NCBI GenBank assembly: GCA_015295985.1
Contig: DVDX01000020.1
Coordinates: 1 to 52,366, forward strand
Length of the DNA stretch: 52,366 nt
Direction of reading: 5' to 3'
Origin: Synechococcus sp. M44_DOE_062
GTDB taxonomy: Bacteria; Cyanobacteriota; Cyanobacteriia; Thermostichales; Thermostichaceae
Below the pieces are notes generated by a model. That model saw nothing but the letters and a program-made list of their open reading frames with translations, was not told the origin of the DNA and made no database searches. The position numbers were made by a program, and so were the translations under genes. Shown piece by piece: positions 43,767 to 50,898 of this stretch. How positions within the stretch are numbered: position 1 is the stretch's first letter; each line of letters opens with the position of its first letter.

Positions 43767-44678
43767 TCAACATTGCGTGGCAATACGGCTGCCAGAAGCG
43801 GGGGGAGCCACACCCTGAGAGATCCCTTCTGGGGGGTTGGGCAGCTCTTCCAGCGGAAACTCCCCGTAGACCTCACTGCTGTTGTTGGGGCTCTCCTGCA
43901 GGCGCACCCGATGCAACTGCACCCCCAGCTCCCGAATGGGCAAGGTCAGCAGCCGCTGGATGTAGAGGGCGATGTTTTCGGCGGTGGGCACCACCTGGGC
44001 AAAGTAGGGAATGTCTTTGTTCAGAAAGGTGTGATCCAGGGGCTTCACTACCTGCTCGTCGATGACCCGCTGTAGAGCCGCTAAGTCCACGATCATCCCC
44101 GTGCGCGGATGGATGGATCCCTTGACAGTAATTTCCAGGCCGTAGTTGTGGCCGTGGCCGTGGGGACGAGCACAGAGGCCGTAAATGGCGCTGTTTTCTT
44201 CAAAGCTCAGGTGATCCAGAGCCAAACGGTGGGCAGCGCTGAAATGGGTGGCAACCGTCAGGTAGGCTTGCATGGCTTCTCCTCGGTAATCGGCCCAAAG
44301 TTCAGGATCTTCGTACAGACGGACGCTGGTCAGGGGCAGAGCCTCGGCCAGGCGTTGCCAAATCGCGTAAGCGATAAACTCGGTAGTGGGCAAGGTTTGG
44401 GCAAATTCCGGCCAAGCTTGATTCAGATAGGTAAAGTTGAGATCTTGAATCACCCGCTGCCGGATCACCTGCTTCACCTCCGAGAGGTTAAGCACCATCC
44501 CGTAGTCATCCACCTCGCCACTCATGCCCACCTCCAGCACGTAGTTGTGGCCGTGGCCGGGAAAACGGGCATTGGGGCCAAAGCGGGCCAAGTTCTCGGC
44601 TTCTGAGAGTTCGGGCAACCAGTACCGATGGCTGGCGGCAAATTGCGCCCGGCGGTAGATTGTGCAGGTTTTGGGCAT
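43767..44678 (-). CDS. Tandem 6-pyruvoyl-tetrahydropterin synthase/QueD-like protein
   Basis: 303 residues containing two PTPS/QueD domains. Domain 1 (about 1-130) has AQFAASHRYWLPEL and FPGHGHNYVLEVGM but lacks the catalytic Cys that usually precedes HGHxY. Domain 2 (about 135-265) has THFSAAHRL, the Cys in GLCARPHGHGHNYGLEI, DHTFLN and PTAENIA. Each domain keeps the zinc His triad. The enzymes turn dihydroneopterin triphosphate into a pterin, or into 6-carboxytetrahydropterin in queuosine synthesis. Here one site may be structural. A low-complexity tail follows. The neighbouring nurA start lies 9 bp downstream. Confidence 0.87.
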   Translation of the reverse strand: MPKTCTIYRRAQFAASHRYWLPELSEAENLARFGPNARFPGHGHNYVLEVGMSGEVDDYGMVLNLSEVKQVIRQRVIQDLNFTYLNQAWPEFAQTLPTTEFIAYAIWQRLAEALPLTSVRLYEDPELWADYRGEAMQAYLTVATHFSAAHRLALDHLSFEENSAIYGLCARPHGHGHNYGLEITVKGSIHPRTGMIVDLAALQRVIDEQVVKPLDHTFLNKDIPYFAQVVPTAENIALYIQRLLTLPIRELGVQLHRVRLQESPNNSSEVYGEFPLEELPNPPEGISQGVAPPASGSRIATQC

Positions 44679-44733
44679 GAATGGAGAGGAGAGTATCTGC
44701 CAGGGGATCTGCTGAACTTTTTTTTAGCGATTC

Positions 44734-44758
44734 AACGCTAACAAAAGCTAGCGTTTTT
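44734..44758 (+). terminator. Plus-oriented hairpin with T-tract in the gap upstream of the PTPS gene
   Basis: AACGCTA / TAGCGTT, a perfect 7-bp stem with loop ACAAAAGC, followed by TTT. By shape it is an intrinsic terminator for plus-strand transcription, but no plus-strand gene precedes it within 2 kb. A second smaller inverted repeat TAGCG/CGCTA overlaps it (44725-44740). The gap 44679-44959 also holds a degenerate mini-repeat at 44807-44834 and no supportable gene. Confidence 0.4.
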
Positions 44759-44806
44759 CACCAATGCAGCTTGCCGGAGCAGCTCACGCAACCAGGGTAG
44801 TTCTAC

Positions 44807-44835
44807 CCCTTGCGTAGGTGGGACGGAGTCGTTGC
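44807..44835 (+). repeat. Degenerate mini-hairpin repeat copy, GGAC type
   Basis: CCCTTGCG, spacer TAGGTG, 11-mer GGACGGAGTCG, then TTGC, in the same register but with one broken stem pair. Confidence 0.4.
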
Positions 44836-44959
44836 CTCTGGTAACTTCACTCGCTCCAACGTTGACCCTCTCTCCACTCCAACCACCGGTCTTGCTGGCG
44901 TAGGCTGCAAAAACCTCGACTACCTGTTTCCCGCACTGCTCCGCCACTGCCCTCGGCCC

Positions 44960-46060
44960 TCATTTTCCAGAAAGCATTTCGAGCAACGTTTTGGCGGCAT
45001 CATGTCCTGAGAGCCAAGCCCCCTCTATGCGTCCCCCGGCACACCAATCACCGGCACAAACCAAAGGCAATCCCTCAGCGGCGGGAATACGGGTGCTTAG
45101 GCTGGCCAATCCCGTGGTTTCCAAAGGCAAAGCGTAGCGCCAACGGTGCACCTGCATCCATTGTGGCGAAGCCAGCCAGGGATCCAGCCGTTGGGCCGCG
45201 TGGGCCAGCAATTCTCGACCGGCCTTTTCCAGCTCAGGTGGGCTGGCCTCCAGGTACAGAGATGACCACTCCGCCCCCCCATGCAAGACCACCACGGGCG
45301 AGAGCGGCTGTAGGCGCTTGCTGCTGTCCAGTCCCAGCCAGGCCAACATTGGATCTTCCAAGCACTTGATCCCCTTCCAGGGCGGTGGCGGTATGTTCTC
45401 GGAGTAGCCCGCCAAAACCGCAAGGCAGGGTTGATACTGGGCGGATCCCAGCAGAGACAACAGGTTGTCAGCCAGGGGGATCCCTTCGCGGAGCAAAGGC
45501 AGCAACTGGGGGGCCGGGATTGTTGCCACCAAGGCAGCAGCCTCGTAGCATTGGCCGTTCTCCGCTTTCAATTGCCAGGCGGTTACCAAAGGTTTGAGGC
45601 TGACCACACGAGCTTGGGTGTGTACCGACAGCGGGGCAGCCAGGTGTTTGGCCAGCGTCGTCATGCCCTGAGGGCAGACATAGCGCGGTTTTTCATCGTT
45701 GGGATCCTCCGGGCGCAGCCCTTCTCGATCCAGCACATACAGCGAGCGTGTCCATTCCGTCAGCAGCCCCAGGCCCAGCAGCTCCTTCACCCAGCGATGA
45801 AAGCCATCCGAGTCGGCGGTCAGGTATTGAGCCCCATGATCCACCGGCACCGTTTGTCCAGCATGTTCAACTCGACGGGTGGCCATGCGCCCGCCCAAGC
45901 CTGCCGATTTTTCCAGCACCAGAACCTGGAGCCCTGCCCGCAGCAGTTGCCTTGCACACACCAAGCCAGCCACCCCGGCCCCGATGACAATCACATCGGC
46001 GCACTTTGGGCTTGTCCCCTCGGAGGGCGTTACCGCTGCCTGGGTCTCCTCGCCTAGCAT
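44960..46060 (-). CDS. FAD-dependent amine-oxidase/renalase-like oxidoreductase
   Basis: About 366 residues. An N-terminal Rossmann FAD-binding motif (VIVIGAGVAGLVCARQLLRAGLQVLVLEK) is followed by GLGGRMATRR (the GGR motif), VDHGAQYLT, and the C-terminal GLPLVCAGDWCAGGRIEGAWLSGHDAAKTLLE that closes over the flavin. This matches the NAD(P)-binding, renalase-like or amine-oxidoreductase group common in cyanobacteria; the substrate is unknown. I chose the ATG at 46060 (MLGEETQ), because upstream residues to 46207 coincide with psbY in another frame. It follows psbY by about 35 bp. Confidence 0.85.
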   Translation of the reverse strand: MLGEETQAAVTPSEGTSPKCADVIVIGAGVAGLVCARQLLRAGLQVLVLEKSAGLGGRMATRRVEHAGQTVPVDHGAQYLTADSDGFHRWVKELLGLGLLTEWTRSLYVLDREGLRPEDPNDEKPRYVCPQGMTTLAKHLAAPLSVHTQARVVSLKPLVTAWQLKAENGQCYEAAALVATIPAPQLLPLLREGIPLADNLLSLLGSAQYQPCLAVLAGYSENIPPPPWKGIKCLEDPMLAWLGLDSSKRLQPLSPVVVLHGGAEWSSLYLEASPPELEKAGRELLAHAAQRLDPWLASPQWMQVHRWRYALPLETTGLASLSTRIPAAEGLPLVCAGDWCAGGRIEGAWLSGHDAAKTLLEMLSGK

Positions 46061-46094
46061 ACTGAGCCTGCTGGCTGTGAGCGAACCTGCACGT

Positions 46095-46247
46095 TCAGCT
46101 CCTCCCTCTGCCGAAGGGGTTGTTGCCTCTTTCGCCGAAGAGCTTGGCCTCCCCCTTGATGGCAGCCTTGATGATGTTGTAAGCAGCCCAGGCAACCACC
46201 AAAACAATGGGCGACAAAACGATCAGCGGACGAAGATCAATGTCCAT
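46095..46247 (-). CDS. psbY: Photosystem II protein PsbY
   Basis: A 50-residue single-span thylakoid protein. The N-terminal MDIDLRPLIVLSPIVLVVAWAAYNIIKAA matches the PsbY pattern (D-x-R-x-x-x-V-L-x-P-x-x-x-A-x-WA-x-x-NI). A longer than usual basic tail (KLFGERGNNPFGRGRS) follows. PsbY is a peripheral subunit of photosystem II near cytochrome b559. The ATG at 46247 is preceded by GGGGGG at suitable distance; a second in-frame ATG at 46256 is too close to the purine run. It was found by reading the minus strand, as it is shorter than a typical gene caller's limit. Confidence 0.85.
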   Translation of the reverse strand: MDIDLRPLIVLSPIVLVVAWAAYNIIKAAIKGEAKLFGERGNNPFGRGRS

Positions 46248-46256
46248 GGTTTTCAT

Positions 46257-46780
46257 CCCCCCCTAACATAGATTTACCGACTGCTGGGAACAAGAGCCTC
46301 CAGGGTTGGCCACCGCCAGAATCCCGATAGGGTGAAACCGTTTTCGACTCTGGATCCCACATACATAAGCTGAGGTGCAACTCTGGAAAGATGCGTGACA
46401 TACTCCCGCACTCATGCTGATGCATAGAGTACAGGCTTCTCAGTGACTCCTGTTAGGGACATTTCCTGAGCTTTAAGAACGGGATGTCCCACCGCTCTGT
46501 GTTTACCATACCGCAAGAACCTCCGCCTCTCATCCTGGCCCTCATGCTGATGCATAGAGGGGGGCTTCCCGGCGGTATAGCTAAGTCCAGAATAAACCCA
46601 AATGGGGATCCCTACCGGACAGACTTTGCCCCATCTGGGCTGCCAAGGCGGGAGCCAACAGGCCCACACCGAGAATCGCGTCCAGAACTAGCGTACCCAG
46701 TAGGGATGTGCAATCGACCCCGCTCACCTGCTAACTGCTGCCCAAGCTCGCAACTCGGATCTTAATCTCTGGGCTCTTTC
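46257..46780. other. Gene-free region with a 19-bp direct repeat
   Basis: 524 bp between psbY and the second ABC permease. CTCATGCTGATGCATAGAG occurs at 46411-46429 and again at 46541-46559, 130 bp apart. A short open frame on the minus strand (46412-46669) has no convincing family. The region may be a relic of an insertion, because the sequence between and beyond the repeats lacks the usual codon pattern, but there is no recognisable transposase. Confidence 0.45.
46411..46559. repeat. 19-bp direct repeat pair
   Basis: Two exact copies of CTCATGCTGATGCATAGAG (46411-46429, 46541-46559). Both contain ATGCTGATGCAT, itself nearly palindromic. They could be a relic target duplication or recombination remnant. 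Confidence 0.6.
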
Positions 46781-47704
46781 TCAGTTGTTGTAGATTTTGC
46801 CCAAGGCAGCCGGCGGGCGAGTTTGGCGGGTGCGGCTCAGCACTCCCGATAGAACCCCCATTGTTAACACGAAGGGCAACGCCTGGATCAACACGGGCGG
46901 CATCACATCTCCCCCCTGCAGTTGGATGGCCAGGGCGTCGGTGGCCCCAAACAACAGCGTCGCGCCCAGGATCCCAAAGGGATGCCACTTGCCGAAGATC
47001 ATCGCTGCCAAGGCGATAAAGCCCTTTCCTGCTGACATGTTGCGGACAAACTGGTTCAAAAAGCCGATGGAAAGATAGGCCCCCGCCAGACCCCCCAACA
47101 GGCCGGAGAGCAGCACCGCCGTGTAGCGCATACCCAGGACATCCACCCCCATGGTGGCAGCAGCCTGAGGATGCTCTCCCACCGCTCGCAGCCGCAAGCC
47201 CCAGGGCGTTTTGAACAGCAACCACCAGGAGATCGGCACCAATAGAAAGGCCAGATACACCAAGGGGCTAAACCCATGCCACAGCGGCAGCCGATTGACA
47301 ATTTCCTGAGAGTTGGTGGTGTTGCCGTAGAAGGATTGCAGCACCAGCGAAGGCACGCTCATGGCCAACAGGTTGATGGCGGTGCCGCTGACAATTTGAT
47401 CGGCTCTGTAGCGGATGCACATCAGCGCATGCACAAAGGCAATGGCCACCCCCCCCAAGGCACCGGCCAACAGACCCACCCAAGGGATCCAACCCACCTG
47501 AGCTGCCGGGGTCTGGGCCAGAAGGGAAGCTTCCAGGCGTTGGGTGGTTACTGCCGCCGCCAGAGCCCCGAATAAGATGATCCCTTCCAGGGCAATATTG
47601 ACCACGCCGCTGCGTTCGGAGTACATGCCCCCCAAGGCCGTGAGCAACAGAGGGGTGGTGGAGCGCAGGGTAGCCGGGATCAAAGCCCAAAACAGAGTTG
47701 CCAT
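46781..47704 (-). CDS. ABC transporter permease, nucleoside/sugar type (NupQ/BmpC-like)
   Basis: 307 residues, about eight to nine membrane helices. The BPD_transp_2 family signature at the start, TALGGMYSERSGVVNIALEGIILFGAL, and the coupling-helix region RNMSAGKGFIALAAMIFGKWHPFGILG are typical of the nucleoside (NupQ/BmpC/YufQ) branch. Cyanobacterial homologues transport nucleosides or related compounds with a BMP-type binding protein and one ATPase, neither of which is here. The ATG at 47704 lies directly at the end of a dispersed mini-repeat (47702-47730) whose CGGAG could act as the ribosome site. It follows the partner permease by 46 bp. Confidence 0.9.
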   Translation of the reverse strand: MATLFWALIPATLRSTTPLLLTALGGMYSERSGVVNIALEGIILFGALAAAVTTQRLEASLLAQTPAAQVGWIPWVGLLAGALGGVAIAFVHALMCIRYRADQIVSGTAINLLAMSVPSLVLQSFYGNTTNSQEIVNRLPLWHGFSPLVYLAFLLVPISWWLLFKTPWGLRLRAVGEHPQAAATMGVDVLGMRYTAVLLSGLLGGLAGAYLSIGFLNQFVRNMSAGKGFIALAAMIFGKWHPFGILGATLLFGATDALAIQLQGGDVMPPVLIQALPFVLTMGVLSGVLSRTRQTRPPAALGKIYNN

Positions 47705-47730
47705 AGTGCTCCGTAGCGCCAGCGCAAACG
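47702..47730 (-). repeat. Mini-hairpin repeat overlapping the start codon of permease 2
   Basis: On the minus strand CGTTTGCG, spacer CTGGCG, 11-mer CTACGGAGCAC, then TATG, whose ATG is the start codon of the permease gene. The register is identical to the canonical copies. The stem is imperfect. Confidence 0.6.
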
Positions 47731-47750
47731 AGCTCTTCGCTCAGGGGTAC

Positions 47751-49601
47751 TCAAGTTGAGCCTTCATCGCAGTCCATTTCCACCTGGGCTGCCTGCAGGG
47801 GATCCGTGAAATAGCCCGGCAACAGGCCGCCTGCTGCGATGAACAAGACAATCAAAGCTTGTAGGGCGGTCACCAATTCTCGGCTGATCCCCAATTCCAG
47901 ATTGAGCCGCAGCCCCCCCGTCAAGAGTACCCCAAACAGCAGCGCTGTGAGGACGATGCCCAGAGGGGAGTTTTGCCCCATCAGGGCCACCGCAATGCCA
48001 TCAAAACCAACTTGGGCAGGCAAGGATTGCTTGAGGCGGTATTCCTCGAGGCCGGCCCCCAAAACATAGTGGGTTGCGGCCAGCCCCGCCAAGGCGCCGG
48101 AGATGGCCATGGCCCAGATTTGCTTTTGGCCCAAGTTCACCCCGGCATATTCTGCCGCTCTGGGAGAAAAGCCCATGGCCCGCAGCTCATAGCCCTCCAA
48201 GGTTCCCCACAGATAGACATTCACCACCGCCACCGCCAGCAGTGCAATCAAAAAGGCCCCATTCAAGCGGATGGCGGCCAACCCTGTGGGCACCTCCACC
48301 GGCCAACCGGGCAAGATACCCCCCAGCAGATATCCCCCCAACCCTGCCGCCAGGGATCCGATACATCGTCTTTGCAGGGGCCAGCCTCTGCAGAACAGGT
48401 AGAACCCCACCCCGGCCAACAGGGCCAAGGGCCAAGCCCAAGACAGCGTTCCGGGGCCGGATCCCTGTAGCCCCAGCAACTCCAGCAGCGAGGGAAGCCG
48501 CGATTCGGGGCGAATTTCGTAGCTACGGGCTTCTGGGCCGGGGGCCTTGAAGGGCAAGGTAACCGGGTAGCCGAAAAAACGGTACTGGTTGGCCGAAATG
48601 AAGAACAAAAAGATTGAGGCGGCAATGTAGTTCATCATGATCGTGTTGATGACCTCGTGGGTGCCGAAGCGGGCCTTGAGCCAACCAGGGATCCCACCCC
48701 AGAGGGCCCCACCGGCAGCCGCTGCCAAAATCGAAAGGGGCAAAGTCAGCCAACCTGGCCCCGGCAGGTATACCCCCACCAGCATGGTGGCAATGGCTCC
48801 CATCGTCAGTTGTCCCGGCGCGCCGATGTTGAACAAACCCGCGTGAAAGCCAAAGGCCACCGCCAACCCCGTAAAAATCAGAGGAGTGGCCAGCAGCAAA
48901 CTCTGGAACAACCCAGGCAGATGGGTGATGGGGCTAAACAGCACCTGAAAGGTGTAGGTGATCAAGTCCAGTTTGGTGCTTAGCTTTACAAAAAAGGGCG
49001 AATCGGGCGAGGAGCCCAGGCCAGGCCGCAGCAACCCCACCACCACCGCCCCCGCTGCCACCGCCGCCCCCAGGGCACTCAGGGGTACGATGATCTGCCT
49101 CCGCCGCACCAAAAAGGCTTTTCCCCCCGGCAACTGCAGCCGCCCCAGCAGCAACAGCAGCAGGGCATAGGCAAAGCTGGCATAGCTGGCCAAAGAAGGG
49201 CTGAACCGCCGCAACGGCAACCGAGTTGGCGGGATCCCTTCCGCCAGGGCCGCCCCATTCACCACCCCCACTGCCCCATAAAACCAGAGCAAGCCCAGCC
49301 CAAACAGAACTAGACCGCCCACCCCCAAGCTGTACAGCCAGCGGGCGCGCACTTGCCGCTCTTTGATCCCCAGGGCCAGACACGACAACAGCGCCAACAG
49401 CACCCAGGCCCAGCTCAACCTTGGGATCCAACCCACCGCCAAAGTATCCGGGATCCCCAACTGCTGCGGGTCGATGAGGCCAAAAGTTCCTGCCAGCACC
49501 CCTGCGCCACCGAACTCCCGCCTCAGCACCCACCAGGGGCAGAGCAAAAACAGCAAAACGGCGCTCAGATTGGTCAGCAACAGCAGCATGGTGCTACGCA
49601 C
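47751..49601 (-). CDS. ABC transporter permease, nucleoside/sugar type (NupP/BmpB-like) with N-terminal membrane extension
   Basis: About 616 residues, much larger than usual (about 350). The C-terminal about 400 residues hold the BPD_transp_2 permease: LIFTGLAVAFGFHAGLFNIGAPGQLTMGA, INTIMMNYIAASIFLFF, RAAEYAGVNLGQKQIWAMAISGALAGLAA and GFDGIAVALMGQNSPLGIVL. The N-terminal about 190 residues are an extra block with about four hydrophobic helices. The start is GTG 49601 or ATG 49589; a mini-repeat (49587-49615) ends on the latter, as in the partner gene, so I favour 49589 as equally likely. It is followed by its partner permease on the same strand. Confidence 0.88.
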   Translation of the reverse strand: MRSTMLLLLTNLSAVLLFLLCPWWVLRREFGGAGVLAGTFGLIDPQQLGIPDTLAVGWIPRLSWAWVLLALLSCLALGIKERQVRARWLYSLGVGGLVLFGLGLLWFYGAVGVVNGAALAEGIPPTRLPLRRFSPSLASYASFAYALLLLLLGRLQLPGGKAFLVRRRQIIVPLSALGAAVAAGAVVVGLLRPGLGSSPDSPFFVKLSTKLDLITYTFQVLFSPITHLPGLFQSLLLATPLIFTGLAVAFGFHAGLFNIGAPGQLTMGAIATMLVGVYLPGPGWLTLPLSILAAAAGGALWGGIPGWLKARFGTHEVINTIMMNYIAASIFLFFISANQYRFFGYPVTLPFKAPGPEARSYEIRPESRLPSLLELLGLQGSGPGTLSWAWPLALLAGVGFYLFCRGWPLQRRCIGSLAAGLGGYLLGGILPGWPVEVPTGLAAIRLNGAFLIALLAVAVVNVYLWGTLEGYELRAMGFSPRAAEYAGVNLGQKQIWAMAISGALAGLAATHYVLGAGLEEYRLKQSLPAQVGFDGIAVALMGQNSPLGIVLTALLFGVLLTGGLRLNLELGISRELVTALQALIVLFIAAGGLLPGYFTDPLQAAQVEMDCDEGST

Positions 49602-49615
49602 CGCTAATGCGATGG
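49587..49615 (-). repeat. Mini-hairpin repeat overlapping the start codon of permease 1
   Basis: On the minus strand CCATCGCA, spacer TTAGCG, hairpin GTGCGTAGCAC (perfect GTGC/GCAC stem, GTA loop), then CATG, whose ATG (49589) is a likely start codon. The register matches the copy at the partner permease. Confidence 0.6.
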
Positions 49616-49701
49616 GCAGAGATTCAACAAGATCTTAGGGAGGACAACCCGACAAAGATAGCAGCCAGCCCTCTTCTCAGCTCCTCAGCTCAAGACACTT
49701 C

Positions 49702-50898
49702 TCACGGGAAAGTGCTCCGCACCGCCGTCGCGAACGAGGCCAGTTGGATCCGTTCTGGCCTCAAGTCTCGAATCAAAGTGGTGCGTAGAGGTGCTGGGGT
49801 CAGGGATTCGGCGTAGGCAGAGTTGAGATAAGTCGAATACTTGGAAAACCCGCCGGAGTCGAATCCCGCCGCCAGGTAGGTTTTGAAAAAAGCAGTGGCC
49901 AAGCCCTTGAGCAAGGGGCGAGCTGACTGGGGATCTGGCCCGATCAACTCCTGCGGCACCGGGAAGGCCCCCTGGCCACCCCCACCCAGGAAGGTGAAAT
50001 GGGTGGATCCCTCCACTATCGCCAAATAACGCTGCTGGGATCCCGGCCAGGTAAAGGGTTCAATCTGCTCTGCTAGGGCGGGGGTAAAGTAATCCTCGCT
50101 GCCCGACATTATCATCACCGGGATCCCCACTTGGCCTAGCCCTTCTGGGCCAAACACCGTGCTGGTGAGGGGGTTGAGGGCAAACACCGCCTGAATGCGC
50201 GCATCTGCCAACTGCCCCGCCTGCGCGGCCAGGTTGGAAGCCTGGAACACCTCTATCGCCCGACATTGCAACAACAGAGAAACATTCAGGATCAGCTCCA
50301 AGGAATGGGATGTCTGGCAGTTCTCTTGCAAGCGGGCTGGATTGAGCGCAGCCCCTGCTGCCGCCAACACCGTGTATCCCCCCAAAGACTGGCCGAGCAG
50401 TCCTGCCGACTTTACATCCAGCCTGCCCCAGCGGCTGGGATCTTGCTGTGCCCTGAGTTCCAGCTCGTCCAACAGCAGAGAAATATCCTGGGGCCGCGCC
50501 ACCCACTCATAGGGCCTTGGCAAAGAGCCAAACCCTGACAAAAAGCTGCGCACCCGCTCCACATCGGTGCCCGGATGCTCCAACACCGCCACCGCAAACC
50601 CCCAAGAAGCCAAATAGTGGGCCAAATAGGCAAAGGTATTGCGGTCAGAGGCAATGCCGTGGGAGATTACCACCAAGGGGATACGCCCCTTCCCCTCCGG
50701 CGGATAGACTTCCACCGACACAGGCGTATCGCGCCAAGGGTTGACCAACTGGAAGCGCTCCACCTGCCACTCCAACTCACCCGGCTGCTCGGGGCTAAGG
50801 TGAGGTTGAGCTGAGTCTTGGGCTGCCATGCTGAGAGAAGCGCTGGAAGATGCCCACTCAGCTTTCCGCCCGGCCTCTTCTCGCAGCCTTGCGATCAA
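49702..50898 (-). CDS. Alpha/beta hydrolase, separated from its DUF1400 N-terminal part
   Basis: 398 residues. An alpha/beta hydrolase core has IPLVVISHGIASDRNTFAYLAHYLASWGFAVAVLEHPGTD, the nucleophile elbow GLLGQSLGGYTVL (G-x-S-x-G with Ser), GIPVMIMSGSEDYFTP and VEGSTHFTF, with the catalytic His. In most cyanobacteria this domain is fused behind DUF1400 in one exported protein of about 550 residues. Here it lies in a different frame, overlapping the DUF1400 ORF by 41 bp, with a non-ATG (TTG) start at 50898. The last residues (ASFATAVRSTFP and the stop) derive from a mini-repeat at 49708-49736. Confidence 0.75.
   Translation of the reverse strand: MIARLREEAGRKAEWASSSASLSMAAQDSAQPHLSPEQPGELEWQVERFQLVNPWRDTPVSVEVYPPEGKGRIPLVVISHGIASDRNTFAYLAHYLASWGFAVAVLEHPGTDVERVRSFLSGFGSLPRPYEWVARPQDISLLLDELELRAQQDPSRWGRLDVKSAGLLGQSLGGYTVLAAAGAALNPARLQENCQTSHSLELILNVSLLLQCRAIEVFQASNLAAQAGQLADARIQAVFALNPLTSTVFGPEGLGQVGIPVMIMSGSEDYFTPALAEQIEPFTWPGSQQRYLAIVEGSTHFTFLGGGGQGAFPVPQELIGPDPQSARPLLKGLATAFFKTYLAAGFDSGGFSKYSTYLNSAYAESLTPAPLRTTLIRDLRPERIQLASFATAVRSTFP
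49708..49736 (-). repeat. Dispersed mini-hairpin repeat, canonical GTGC/GCAC type, at a gene 3' end
   Basis: On the minus strand CGTTCGCG, spacer ACGGCG, hairpin GTGCGGAGCAC, then TTTC. It encodes the last residues of the hydrolase, up to the stop codon. Confidence 0.7.

Noticed and set aside
44738-44947. 69-codon minus-strand frame
   Set aside because: No ribosome site or family, and it contains a mini-repeat and a hairpin; more likely intergenic.
46412-46669. 85-codon minus-strand frame as a transposase remnant
   Set aside because: No transposase motif could be seen and the sequence is not recognisable; kept only as a gene-poor region with direct repeats.
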